Assembly (NCBI RefSeq): GCF_039994875.1
Contig: NZ_CP121196.1
Coordinates: 5,270,001-5,334,000, forward strand
Reading direction: 5' to 3'
DNA length: 64,000 nt
Origin: Telmatobacter sp. DSM 110680
GTDB taxonomy: Bacteria; Acidobacteriota; Terriglobia; Terriglobales; Acidobacteriaceae
Part shown: piece after piece, positions 1 to 8,689 of the stretch
Position numbering within the stretch: position 1 is the stretch's first letter
How the letters are laid out: every line of letters begins with the position of its first letter
The notes under the pieces: model-generated
Told to the model about the DNA's origin: nothing
Database searches by the model: none
The model's input: only the letters and a program-made list of their open reading frames with translations
Program-made: the position numbers and the translations under genes

Positions 1-2
1 TT

Positions 3-428
3 GCTTCTACCTGTACCCCAGCAGTCTCCAGTTTTGATCCCGACCTGCTGCTCCTGGTCACGTGCAGCATTGCAAATGGGGCGCGCGACTACCGTATTCT
101 CCGTCCCAATGGATCCTTTGTGCTGAATGGGCAATCCCTCTTGCAGGAACTAGGCCACGGCGCTAGCGGCGAGTCCGAATCTCGGGCATTTGTAATTCGA
201 ATTTTCGAGGCGGATGAGCCGATCCTGCCGGGCGAGACCTTCCATCCCGCCGAACTGCAGAGCGCAAGATTGGACATCTATCATTCGCAAGATGGCAAAC
301 GAATATTCAGCGTGCATGTCAAAGATCCGTCCCCGAGCGTGGGAGACTACGCCATATCTTCGGGAGCCGGCCAGCTTGCCGTCCTCACGCGCACCGGAAT
401 CGATATTTATGCCATTCCTGCCAAATGA
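3..428 (+). CDS. Partial hypothetical protein, C-terminal part
   Basis: An open frame runs in from the left edge and stops at 426-428 (tga). About 141 residues are visible and the start lies outside the window. The visible part has alternating hydrophobic and polar stretches that could be beta strands, ending in ..IDIYAIPAK. I recognise no family and no catalytic motif. It is convergent with the exopolysaccharide operon, whose last gene ends at 679, and is separated from it by about 250 bases that contain a terminator-like hairpin. A beta-propeller or WD-like protein is possible but unproven. Confidence 0.6.
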   Translation, partial: ASTCTPAVSSFDPDLLLLVTCSIANGARDYRILRPNGSFVLNGQSLLQELGHGASGESESRAFVIRIFEADEPILPGETFHPAELQSARLDIYHSQDGKRIFSVHVKDPSPSVGDYAISSGAGQLAVLTRTGIDIYAIPAK

Positions 429-530
429 TTGATCGACGGTTGAGGTATGTCGAAAATAGCTGCCCTCTTGCAGGCGCCCTTGACCCGGGAAACCTCTTGA
501 AAGCGAATGGGCCAGTGCGTCCGGCCGGGC

Positions 531-566
531 TCACAAATAATAAACCCCACCAACAGTGGCGGGGTT
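531..566 (-). terminator. Probable Rho-independent terminator of the exopolysaccharide operon
   Basis: On the minus strand an inverted repeat of nine-base arms (543-551 and 558-566, one mismatch, six-base loop) is followed by a T-rich stretch, TTTATTATTTG. It lies about 110 bases after the stop of the last operon gene (679). The T tract is interrupted, so it may be only partly efficient. Confidence 0.5.
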
Positions 567-678
567 CGCGGCAGAATGCAACTGAATCACAGCTGTCGTC
601 ACAATTGTTGCCGGACGGAGACTCCAATTTTCACAATCACGCTAAGCGCTATGCAGTGTTACCTCGATCCGACGACAC

Positions 679-1359
679 CTATCTGAGTTGGGTTCCCATT
701 GTTTCTCTCTTAGTGTCGGTTAGCGACTCGTTTTCATACTGAGCTGAACGAACGTCGTCGTCTGATCCGCATACCGCCATCAATGTTCTGAAAATGATCG
801 ATATATCTATCCAAAGCGTTCTCTGGCGAACATATTCGCAGTAATATTTCAACTTTGCGGGAAGAACCTCGTCTGTGTACATCTTTTCGGGATCCACCGA
901 TTGGGACAGAAGTTCGCTTTCCCGTCGGTAAGCAAGTGCCGCATAGCCTGTAATTCCCGGTCTAAGCGACAATATCTCTTCTCTTATATCGTCGGGATAA
1001 AGAACTACGTATTTCGGAACTTCTGGGCGGGCTCCTACAAGGCTCATATTCCCGACAAGCACGTCGAACATTTGAGGTAGTTCGTCTAGCTTAGTGCGTC
1101 GAAGAAAATGTCCACAACGGGTCACGCGTTCATCCCGATCAGCGGTGATGAGAGGCCCAACAGATTCCGCACCGACCGCCATCGAGCGAAATTTATGAAT
1201 GCGGAAAAGCTTTCCGTACCTTCCAACCCGAGTTTGAGAAAAGAAAATAGGTCCTGGCGAATCGATCTTAATCCAGATTGCTACAAACAAAAACAACGGT
1301 ATTCCTGCAATCAATGTGATCAATGAGACCAGGACATCGAGCATGCGCTTAGCGATCAT
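679..1359 (-). CDS. PglC-like monotopic phosphoglycosyl transferase (bacterial sugar transferase)
   Basis: 226 residues. It should transfer a sugar-1-phosphate from a UDP-sugar to undecaprenyl phosphate at the inner face of the cytoplasmic membrane, the first step of repeat-unit assembly. The family signs are an N-terminal hydrophobic segment (about residues 10-31), the SPGPIFF turn, the HKFRSM motif (56-60), and LDELPQ with the catalytic Asp-Glu pair at about 92-93, followed by SLVGARP. It is the short PglC-type form, without the extra membrane helices of WcaJ/WbaP. The start overlaps the upstream aminotransferase stop by four bases (ATGA), so the two are translationally coupled. That pairing suggests the donor may be a 4-amino or 4-acetamido-6-deoxy sugar nucleotide, but this is inference. 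It is the last gene of the operon. Confidence 0.9.
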   Translation of the reverse strand: MIAKRMLDVLVSLITLIAGIPLFLFVAIWIKIDSPGPIFFSQTRVGRYGKLFRIHKFRSMAVGAESVGPLITADRDERVTRCGHFLRRTKLDELPQMFDVLVGNMSLVGARPEVPKYVVLYPDDIREEILSLRPGITGYAALAYRRESELLSQSVDPEKMYTDEVLPAKLKYYCEYVRQRTLWIDISIIFRTLMAVCGSDDDVRSAQYENESLTDTKRETMGTQLR

Positions 1360-2525
1360 GAAAGAATCTCGCGGACAGATCCGATCACTCGGCTCTGATC
1401 CTCTTCGGTCATCCTGGAGTAGATTGGCAGACTCACCAAGCGTTCACAGATGCGCGTAGCGCAAGGGAATTGCTCTGGCTTTAGAGAATAGGTATCGCGC
1501 CAATAGGGATGAAGGTGAAGGGGCCGGTAATGGACACTGCAGCCGATTGCATGCTCAGCCATGCGCGCGATGAATTCATCTCTATCAACCAGAGCCGAGT
1601 CATCAAGTTGCACGGGAAACAAGTGCCAGGAGTGCATATCGCCATTGGTGGGAAGAGGGGGGAGACGGAGGGGAAGTTCAGAAAATGCCTCGAGGTATCG
1701 TGCCGCGATGCGCTCGCGACTTTTCTGGAATCTGAGAGCCTTCTTCAACTGCTGAATGCCTAGCGCTGCCGCCAAATCTGTCATGTTGTACTTGAACCCC
1801 GGAGCGACGACCTCGTAATACCACGAGGGTCGCTTGGATGTATACCGGTCGAATGCATCACGATCTATGCCGTGCAGACGCATAACACGGCAGCGCTTTG
1901 CGATATCGGGGTTTCGAGTCACGACCATTCCCCCTTCACCCGTAGCAAGCGGTTTGGTGGCATAAAAACTGAAGACCGTTACATCACTTGGCAATGAACC
2001 AATGAGCCTGCCACGATGAGTGGTAGGGATAGCGTGTGCCGCATCCTCCACGATGGCCAACCCGTAATCTGCGCCTAATTGCAGAATCTCATCCATCGGA
2101 GCAGCCAAGCCAGCGTAGTGCACAGGAATGATCGCCTTGGTCTTGGCGGTAATTGCCTTGCGAACTTTCTCCGGATCAATACAGTAGGTGTTTGGATCAA
2201 TATCGACAAATACCGGATCGGCCCCCATATAACGGATAATCTCCGCCGTGGCTGTAAAGGTATGAACCGTCGTGATGACCTCGTCTCCGGGACCGATACC
2301 CAGAGCTTCTACCGCGAGGTGTAGGCCTGCCGTTGCCGAATTGACTGCGATTGCCTGGACATCGCCCCCCAGAAATTCCGCAAACGATTGCTCAAAGCGC
2401 TTTGTCTTTGGGCCTGTGGTAATCCATCCTGAGCGCAGAGAGTCAACGACCTCGTCGATCTCCTCTTCTCCGATATCTGGTAGCGCAAAGGGTAAGAAAA
2501 CGGATTGATTCGTCAATTGAGCCAA
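1356..2525 (-). CDS. DegT/DnrJ/EryC1/StrS-family sugar aminotransferase (PglE-like)
   Basis: 389 residues, full length for the PLP-dependent nucleotide-sugar aminotransferases. Visible marks are SGWITTGPKTKRFE near the N-terminus, NSATAGLHLA (62-71), GDEVITT (80-86), the PLP-ring Asp-Ala-Ala in VEDAAHA (159-165), and the Schiff-base lysine in SFYATKPLATGEGG (K191). SFYATKP is typical of enzymes that aminate 4-keto-6-deoxy sugars (ArnB/PglE/PseC side of the family). The locus encodes a matching 4,6-dehydratase at 17486-19423 and a PglC-like transferase overlapping this gene, so UDP-4-amino-4,6-dideoxy-GlcNAc synthesis is the best guess. Sugar specificity cannot be read from the sequence. Confidence 0.9.
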   Translation of the reverse strand: MAQLTNQSVFLPFALPDIGEEEIDEVVDSLRSGWITTGPKTKRFEQSFAEFLGGDVQAIAVNSATAGLHLAVEALGIGPGDEVITTVHTFTATAEIIRYMGADPVFVDIDPNTYCIDPEKVRKAITAKTKAIIPVHYAGLAAPMDEILQLGADYGLAIVEDAAHAIPTTHRGRLIGSLPSDVTVFSFYATKPLATGEGGMVVTRNPDIAKRCRVMRLHGIDRDAFDRYTSKRPSWYYEVVAPGFKYNMTDLAAALGIQQLKKALRFQKSRERIAARYLEAFSELPLRLPPLPTNGDMHSWHLFPVQLDDSALVDRDEFIARMAEHAIGCSVHYRPLHLHPYWRDTYSLKPEQFPCATRICERLVSLPIYSRMTEEDQSRVIGSVREILS

Positions 2526-2573
2526 GATGCTATCCCCACACTTTCCTTAGTTCGAATACCGTCCGAAACAATG

Positions 2574-3698
2574 TCACTTAGATACGCAGACTCGACTGCT
2601 AATTCTCTGCGAGAGTATCCTGACTATCTTGTCGGCAGCGTCTCCCCGCCCATAGGGTTGAACATCCTGGATTCCAGATCGACCGATGGACTCGAGGATG
2701 GTGCGGACTGATCCCGCAACATCATTAAGATTCGCCAGCCGATTCCAACCCAGGTCAACTAGTTCCTGCCACTCCGTCTCATTGCGCAAAGTAACGCACG
2801 GGACACGATAGAAAAAGGCTTCCTTTTGTACGCCGCCAGAATCGGTAATAATGATCGCCGCATTCTTTTGAACAGCGATCATATCGAGGTATCCCAAAGG
2901 AGAAAGGAGACGGATTCCTTCCCCAACGGAACCGTCTAATCCGATACGTTTCAAAGCACTCAATGTGCGCGGATGAAGAGGAAGAATCACAGGAAGCTCC
3001 CTCGCCACCTTATTTAGCACGTCGATAATTGCTCGAAGACGCGATTCATCGTCGGTGTTCTCTGCGCGGTGCACCGTACAGAGTACGTATTCAGACCTTT
3101 TTAGAGATAACGTTTCGATAACTCCGCTGACTGCATCGGATCTGCTTCCGTAAGTTAAAGCCGCATCGTACATGACATCGCCTACGAGGCAGATATTCGT
3201 CGGCGATATACCTTCCTTTTGAAGTTGTTCGACCGCTCCCGTTGTAGGCGCAAATAGAATGGCTGATAAATGATCAGCTACGATGCGGTTGATTTCTTCG
3301 GGCATATCGCGATTTTGCGAGCGAAGGCCGGCCTCCACATGCGCTACGGGGATCCGGAGCTTAGCGGCAGCCAAGGCTCCTGCGAGTGTCGAATTTGTGT
3401 CTCCATAAATAAGAACGATCTGTGGATTCTCTCGTATTAACAAACCTTCAATGGCTTCGAGCATCTTTGCGGTTTGGACCGCGTGAGTGCCAGAGCCCAC
3501 CCCCAAATGATAGGCAGGATCTGGTATCCCGAGCTCCGCAAAGAAAATGTCGGATAGGTTCTCGTCGTAGTGCTGACCAGTATGAACAATGATTTCCTCG
3601 AACACACCAGGGCGTTTGAGAGCCTGTGAGACCACCGCAGCCTTTACAAACTGAGGACGAGCGCCAACGATTGTCACGATCTTAGTAGCTTTAGTCAT
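2574..3698 (-). CDS. wecB: UDP-N-acetylglucosamine 2-epimerase, non-hydrolysing (WecB/WbpI family)
   Basis: 374 residues, normal length. Family motifs: GARPQFVKAA (12-21), HTGQHYD (40-46), YGDTNST, HVEAGLRS..RDMPEEINR, LHPRT and DSGGVQKEA. WecB interconverts UDP-GlcNAc and UDP-ManNAc. The paralogue WbpI epimerises UDP-GlcNAc(3NAc)A to UDP-ManNAc(3NAc)A. The operon also carries WbpA-, WbpB/D- and WbpE-like enzymes that make the latter substrate, so a WbpI role is plausible. The two are hard to separate by eye, so the symbol only marks the family. The gene lies five bases downstream of the preceding glycosyltransferase stop, in the same transcript. Confidence 0.9.
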   Translation of the reverse strand: MTKATKIVTIVGARPQFVKAAVVSQALKRPGVFEEIIVHTGQHYDENLSDIFFAELGIPDPAYHLGVGSGTHAVQTAKMLEAIEGLLIRENPQIVLIYGDTNSTLAGALAAAKLRIPVAHVEAGLRSQNRDMPEEINRIVADHLSAILFAPTTGAVEQLQKEGISPTNICLVGDVMYDAALTYGSRSDAVSGVIETLSLKRSEYVLCTVHRAENTDDESRLRAIIDVLNKVARELPVILPLHPRTLSALKRIGLDGSVGEGIRLLSPLGYLDMIAVQKNAAIIITDSGGVQKEAFFYRVPCVTLRNETEWQELVDLGWNRLANLNDVAGSVRTILESIGRSGIQDVQPYGRGDAADKIVRILSQRISSRVCVSK

Positions 3699-3703
3699 AG
3701 GAC

Positions 3704-4957
3704 TTATCCGCGGAAGGCAAGCGGCCTGATCGAATTGGCTGCGAGCGGAAATAGTTCGGCGAGTTTCCGGTAGTCGTGACGACTCCTTACATAGCTCCGT
3801 CCGTTCTCTCCGAGGCTTTGGCGTTCCATTTCACCCATAGCCATGAAATGTTGGATCGCGCAGACCAGGGCTTGTGGATCTTCTGGAGCAATGGTCAGGC
3901 CGCATCCGCTTTCGCCTACGATGTCATTGCCGGCGTCGATTGCCTGAATGATCGGCCGTCCCGCGAGCATATAGTCGAAAAGCTTATTGGGACTAATGCC
4001 AAACCGAAACAGCGGGTTTCGCTGTAGGGATATGTACAAAACATCAGCCTCGCGCAGAACTTCAATGATGCTAGCGCGCGTTATGCTCGAGAGAAACGCG
4101 ACGTTCGACAGATTGAGACTGGCGCATTTTCTCTGAAGATTCTCTTTTTCCGGTCCCTGACCTATGAGCACAAACGTCACCGGACAATCTGATAGAAGTT
4201 GAGCTGCATCAAGGAACGAGTCGAGTGCGTTTGCCACGCCATGAGCGCCGGCATAAAGAATCAAGAAGCGACCTTCTTCTCGCAATTTCCTAAGCGCGAG
4301 TACGTAAGGATTTTCCGAATCCACGCCAGTTGGCTCTTCATCACAGATCAATACTCCATTAGGTACGTAGACAAAGTTCTGCTCATCAAGGCCTCGCGAC
4401 TTCATATACGGACGGGCGCAGGGCAACATGGATACGACCGTGTCTGCTCTGCGATACGCAAAATCTTCCGCAAACTGCATCGCCATAATGAAAGGGTGCC
4501 ATTTTGAAAATCCACCGAGTTTCATCGGACTCAACGGCCACAGATCGTGAACCTCAAACACAAGCCGGCACTTTGAGCCGCGGGCAAGGAGGAACGCCGG
4601 GAAGATGTCGAGCGGGTAGGTGGAAGAGGCAATTACTACATCGGGTTTTTCGCGCCGGCGGATTCGTCCTCGCAATCGCAAAAGTTGCAGAACAAAGACG
4701 AGCATGTTGAGAATGCGGCGTGCGCCGTTTCCAGTATATTGAGGCGCTTTGAGCCAAATATAATTGATTCCCTCAAGAACCTCCTCAGTCTTCCAGGAGT
4801 TCACACTGGGCTGATGCGTTCGAACATGGGAGAATGAAGATGCAATGATCGTAACATGGTGTCCCAGCCTTACCCATTCCCGCGACATATAGAACGGCCG
4901 GTATTCCATGCCGTGTCGAGGAGAGCCAGCATAGTGATTGATTAGTAAAATATTCAT
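3704..4957 (-). CDS. GT4 glycosyltransferase (WbuB-like)
   Basis: 418 residues from the chosen ATG at 4957, beginning MNILLINHYAGSPRHGMEYR. The open frame extends 28 residues further, but that would overlap the upstream gene, and 4957 lies eight bases after that gene's stop. The N-terminal donor-independent Rossmann half begins at once (LLINHY), and EVHDLWP and YVPNG follow mid-protein. The GT4 C-terminal half carries LILYAGAHG, FVLIGQGPEK and SPNKLFDYMLAGRPII, the glutamate-region motif of this clan. It resembles the WbuB subgroup that adds N-acetylfucosamine-type sugars to lipid-linked intermediates. Expected site is the cytoplasmic face of the membrane. Donor and acceptor are unknown. Confidence 0.85.
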   Translation of the reverse strand: MNILLINHYAGSPRHGMEYRPFYMSREWVRLGHHVTIIASSFSHVRTHQPSVNSWKTEEVLEGINYIWLKAPQYTGNGARRILNMLVFVLQLLRLRGRIRRREKPDVVIASSTYPLDIFPAFLLARGSKCRLVFEVHDLWPLSPMKLGGFSKWHPFIMAMQFAEDFAYRRADTVVSMLPCARPYMKSRGLDEQNFVYVPNGVLICDEEPTGVDSENPYVLALRKLREEGRFLILYAGAHGVANALDSFLDAAQLLSDCPVTFVLIGQGPEKENLQRKCASLNLSNVAFLSSITRASIIEVLREADVLYISLQRNPLFRFGISPNKLFDYMLAGRPIIQAIDAGNDIVGESGCGLTIAPEDPQALVCAIQHFMAMGEMERQSLGENGRSYVRSRHDYRKLAELFPLAANSIRPLAFRG

Positions 4958-4964
4958 CGTGTAG

Positions 4965-6236
4965 TTAGCCCTTGCTTGTAACTGAGACCGTAGCATTTTC
5001 AGATTGCGGGCCGACACTGCGTTCTCGCTGTCGAGATTCAAGGCTGTGTTTCATCACCAACTCTAAGAATCGGCCTACCGTTCGCCGTGCATTAAAATCC
5101 TGTTCAACGCGCTCTCGCGCCGAACTTCCGAACTTGTGGCGCACTTCGGGATCAATCATCAGACATTCAAGAGCTTCGGCCAGCGCGACGGTATCGCCGG
5201 GAGGAACGAGAATGCCTGCTCCATTACCCAATAACTCCTTAACACCACCCACGTCGCTGACAATAGACGGAATCCCATAGGCGGATGCCTCCATCGCGGA
5301 GACTGGTATTCCTTCTACGTAGCTTGCAAGCACGAAGATATCTACCTCATTCTTGGAGTATCCCGAAAGCAACTGAGTACGACTTACATTGCCAAGGAAA
5401 CGAACCGATTCAGATAGACCCAATTCTCTGCACCGAGTCTCCAAGGCGCCCCTCAACTCTCCGTCGCCAGCTATAAGTAGCTGGAAATCCGGATTACGCA
5501 ACTTTACACGGGCGAGCGCATCGAGAAGGACTGTGTGTCCCTTGAGAGGAATGAGACTAGCAGCACAGCAGATCACTGGAATCGTTAGCCTGGAACGCTC
5601 TTGAATCGGCTGTGGGGGTGGTATTTCTATGCCGAGGTGAATTACGCGGGCTTTGTCGATATGGGACAGACCGGTGTTCTTCTTGGCCATCGCCAATCCA
5701 GCCTCTGAAATGAAGCGTACAAAGGATGCATTCCGCACCTTCAAAGCGAGTAGGTTCGCGCGTTCAATGTCATTTCGGTGATACGTAACGCTCCACGGGA
5801 TATCGGTCATGCAAGAGGCAATCATGGCCATGGTGGCCGTGGTGCCACCCCATTGTGCATGCAGGTGCGTTACACCATGTCGCCGAGAAAATCTCGAAAG
5901 CCACAGAGCCTTAGGGATCACTGCGAGGTTTAGAAGCAGATGAAGATCCAGGGAGGAAAACAACATCCCAAGAGTCCGGCTCAGTCGGAGCGGATTGCGT
6001 ATAGTCTCAACCAATGCAGTCCATAGGACACGGGCCGAAAATAGAGGCTCGCTGTGAATACAGGGCACCAGGCCGTCCGGTACGTCATGCATCACCTGGA
6101 GGCGGGGCACATCCCTCGGCACGATTCGCAGTTCGATACCCGCATTACGCAACGCCTTGAGTTCGGGGACAAAGAAGACCTCGCTTCCGGAGCGGAAGGG
6201 CCAATTCGCTGTAATGTACAAAACACTTGGTCGCAA
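4965..6236 (-). CDS. GT4 glycosyltransferase
   Basis: 423 residues. The N-terminal domain begins VLYITANWPFRSGSEVFFVPEL, a form seen in colanic/amylovoran-type GT4 enzymes. HLHAQWGGTTATMA sits in the acceptor half. The C-terminal donor half carries AASLIPLKGHTVLLDAL, LLIAGDGELR and FVLASYVEGIPVSAMEASAYGIPSIVSDVGG, in which the E..E pair typical of retaining GT4 enzymes is recognisable. The C-terminus is short and polar. It lies in the middle of the exopolysaccharide operon and is followed after eight bases by another GT4 gene, so the two probably add consecutive sugars. Linkage and sugar are not predictable here. Confidence 0.88.
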   Translation of the reverse strand: MRPSVLYITANWPFRSGSEVFFVPELKALRNAGIELRIVPRDVPRLQVMHDVPDGLVPCIHSEPLFSARVLWTALVETIRNPLRLSRTLGMLFSSLDLHLLLNLAVIPKALWLSRFSRRHGVTHLHAQWGGTTATMAMIASCMTDIPWSVTYHRNDIERANLLALKVRNASFVRFISEAGLAMAKKNTGLSHIDKARVIHLGIEIPPPQPIQERSRLTIPVICCAASLIPLKGHTVLLDALARVKLRNPDFQLLIAGDGELRGALETRCRELGLSESVRFLGNVSRTQLLSGYSKNEVDIFVLASYVEGIPVSAMEASAYGIPSIVSDVGGVKELLGNGAGILVPPGDTVALAEALECLMIDPEVRHKFGSSARERVEQDFNARRTVGRFLELVMKHSLESRQRERSVGPQSENATVSVTSKG

Positions 6237-6407
6237 GCTGGGTGAATCCTGAGCAAAGACAGCAGTCTGAAAAGCACTGGTAGTTAGCAGTGTGTGTGGA
6301 AACGCGCGGGCATGAATCTGGGCGATGTCCTCAACGTCCGAGAATCCAATGGTCGGAGTCAGGCATTCACCGGGCCTTGCAAAGAAGTGTTTTCCATCCA
6401 GATTTGC

Positions 6408-7307
6408 CTAACCTGGCGATGGCGATGTTTGCACCAATCGTGAAAGAACACCACAGCCCTTTCTCAGCCCCCGGCTTCCAGGGAAAATCCGCAGAGCGCG
6501 ATGCCCCAGGGCCAGCGAGAATCGGTTGATGAGCGGGCGCAGATAAGGATGAGGAACGAAGACTCGTCGTACAGGAATAGCCTCAAAGCCGACCTTGACT
6601 TTGAAGTGGTGAAGGCCCTCCGCATTGGAGGACTCTTGAATCGAGCTAAGGCCATAACTCACGACGCGGAACTTGCGTTCAACCAAAAACTCCGTAAGCA
6701 GGCGGTCGACGAGTCCGTTGTTGGGATTGAACACGAGTCCTTCGTTTGTAGACTCTCCGCCAATTTCCACCCAATCGTCCACTGCCGTGGTCGAATAATA
6801 CGCAATTAGATTGTCATCCTTCCAAGCTCCAATGACCCCGTTTGCTGGATTATTGAACCACGTCCGGAACTTTTGCTGAAAGACTTCGGATGTTCCATCC
6901 GCCAATCCATTTCTCTTACACGAATCGCGAAATGCGGGAAGTCCATTCGCGAGGAAGATCTCTTTGCTCAACCATTCGAAGCGCAGAACACTGGACTTTT
7001 TAATAGAGAATCTAACCTTTTTTGCGAGCTTATCCATGTTATACGACTGATCGCGGCAGATGTAGAGTTTGGCATTCGCGGGATGTTCTTCGCTTGGTTC
7101 GATGACGTAGCTTATCATCGGCGCGTGATCGCTCCTGAGGAGACGATTAATGCGCGCTGGATCGGGGGCCGACAGGTCAAAAACCGGCATCCGCACCAAG
7201 TATCCACCTTCCCCGCGCCTCCAATACGTTCCGGATTCATCCTGAGGTATATTTTTTCCCTCACGTTTTAAGGCGTTTACATATTCACGGATCGATATAC
7301 TCGTCAT
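6408..7307 (-). CDS. FemAB/GNAT-fold protein of the exopolysaccharide operon
   Basis: 299 residues, preceded by a clear ribosome site (AGGAG six bases before the ATG at 7307). I see no signal peptide or transmembrane helix. The middle part (about 150-240: FQQKFRTWFNNPANGVIGAWKDDNLIAYYS, then a C-terminal GVI/LLTEFL pattern) resembles the FemAB/BioF2-like acetyltransferase fold found in many polysaccharide loci, where such proteins are thought to acylate or aminoacylate sugars. This assignment rests on general pattern, not on a diagnostic motif. It sits between two GT4 genes in the same operon. If the assignment is right, the partner is a sugar of the repeat unit. Confidence 0.6.
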   Translation of the reverse strand: MTSISIREYVNALKREGKNIPQDESGTYWRRGEGGYLVRMPVFDLSAPDPARINRLLRSDHAPMISYVIEPSEEHPANAKLYICRDQSYNMDKLAKKVRFSIKKSSVLRFEWLSKEIFLANGLPAFRDSCKRNGLADGTSEVFQQKFRTWFNNPANGVIGAWKDDNLIAYYSTTAVDDWVEIGGESTNEGLVFNPNNGLVDRLLTEFLVERKFRVVSYGLSSIQESSNAEGLHHFKVKVGFEAIPVRRVFVPHPYLRPLINRFSLALGHRALRIFPGSRGLRKGCGVLSRLVQTSPSPG

Positions 7308-7391
7308 GCGCCACTCCTATAATCTCGATACTTTTGGGGAGCAGTTTGTTCGCTTCGTGCGATAACCACCTCGTCCCGTGATGCGATGCAT

Positions 7392-8567
7392 TCAAATAGA
7401 CCGCGCTACTGCAAGTTCCTCATAGAGTTTTCCATAGGCGCAGATCATTCCACTTACATCCATCCGATCAAACGCTTTCTCACGAGCAGCCTCACCAAGT
7501 CGGCGCCGCAAATCAGCGGAGTTGATAACCTCGCCGACGGAACGCAGCAGGATCTTATGGTCCAGGCAGGGAATAAGTATTCCGTTGATACCGTCGTCAA
7601 TTAGGTCCGGAATTCCCCCGACCGACGATGCAATCACTGCAAGCCCCGCCGCCATGGCCTCCATCACACTCAATGGATTGCCTTCCCAGAGAGATGTCGA
7701 GATGTACAGGTCGGACGCGAGCAGCATGTCGACGACATCTGAGCGTTCCCCTGCCAAGCGCACGGTGTCATCCAGTGCGAACTCATCGATTATTTTCTGG
7801 AGGTCATTTCGACATTGACCTTCGCCGGCAATGATCAGCTTCACACTTCTGTGTCCTCTTCTCAGCTCTGCGCACGCAGATATGAGTTGGGAATAGTTCT
7901 TTTGCGGATCAAGCCTACCCACGGATGCAATGAGAAAATCCTGTTGCGAATATCCATTTCTTGATCGCCAGCGCGCTCTGACGTCTTGCGCCCCGCGAAA
8001 GGGTTTTACGTCGATACCATTTGGAATCAATGGAATCCTTCTCGAATGATAGAGGCGATGAACACTCTCTGCCACTCGCGGCGAAATTCCGACTGGAATG
8101 GTGCCCATACGAAACGCGAGTGAATTAGCCACGCGAACAAACCCAGTCGCGTCCTTCTCGGCGAGGTTATGGATCGTGTGTAAGGAAGGAACTTTATACA
8201 ACCATTCAGCCGGTGCAATATAAGGCAAAACATAGAGATGCGTATGCAGAATGTCGGGTCGATAGTGTCCTAGAGCGCGGAAAGAGCGCGGATACATTCG
8301 AGCGTCCGGCCCAGGACGCTTATCTAAAGCATGGATTTTTACTCCTGAGTTCTGGAGGTCGCGCTCAAGGCGAGTGTCAGCCAGTGGTTCCAAGGTCAGC
8401 ACTGTGACTTCGAAGCGTGAACGGTCGAGACCGCGGGCGACCTCGACACAAACTCGTTCGGCACCACCACAATTGAGCGTTGGAACCACCTGAACCACAC
8501 GAATTCTTCGCCCAGGACTCAACTGAGAGGTACGGCCCACGACAGAACCCGTTTCCATTTTGCTCAT
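7392..8567 (-). CDS. GT4 glycosyltransferase
   Basis: 391 residues. Typical GT4 features: VQVVPTLNCGGAERVCVEVARGL near the N-terminus (about 25-46, the glycine-rich acceptor-domain loop), ILHTHLY, then IPNGID, IASVGRLDPQKNYSQLISA, LIIAGEGQCRNDL and STSLWEGNPLSVMEAMAAGLAVIASSVGGIPDLI, with the conserved E..E pair. It resembles WcaL/EpsD-type capsule glycosyltransferases. A start at 8558 (second ATG) is also possible and no strong ribosome site separates the two. It is the third GT4 enzyme of the locus, so with the phosphoglycosyl transferase the repeat unit has at least four sugars if all act on it. Confidence 0.88.
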   Translation of the reverse strand: MSKMETGSVVGRTSQLSPGRRIRVVQVVPTLNCGGAERVCVEVARGLDRSRFEVTVLTLEPLADTRLERDLQNSGVKIHALDKRPGPDARMYPRSFRALGHYRPDILHTHLYVLPYIAPAEWLYKVPSLHTIHNLAEKDATGFVRVANSLAFRMGTIPVGISPRVAESVHRLYHSRRIPLIPNGIDVKPFRGAQDVRARWRSRNGYSQQDFLIASVGRLDPQKNYSQLISACAELRRGHRSVKLIIAGEGQCRNDLQKIIDEFALDDTVRLAGERSDVVDMLLASDLYISTSLWEGNPLSVMEAMAAGLAVIASSVGGIPDLIDDGINGILIPCLDHKILLRSVGEVINSADLRRRLGEAAREKAFDRMDVSGMICAYGKLYEELAVARSI

Positions 8568-8689
8568 GCTTAGTTGAAGCCGAACTGATTCATAGAAAAC
8601 AGGATGTTATCTGCCTTTCATAAAATCCGCTGCCTGACTGGTTGCACCTCAAAGTACCCTCGGTCGGGTCTCAGCGGGCGCCTTGACCC

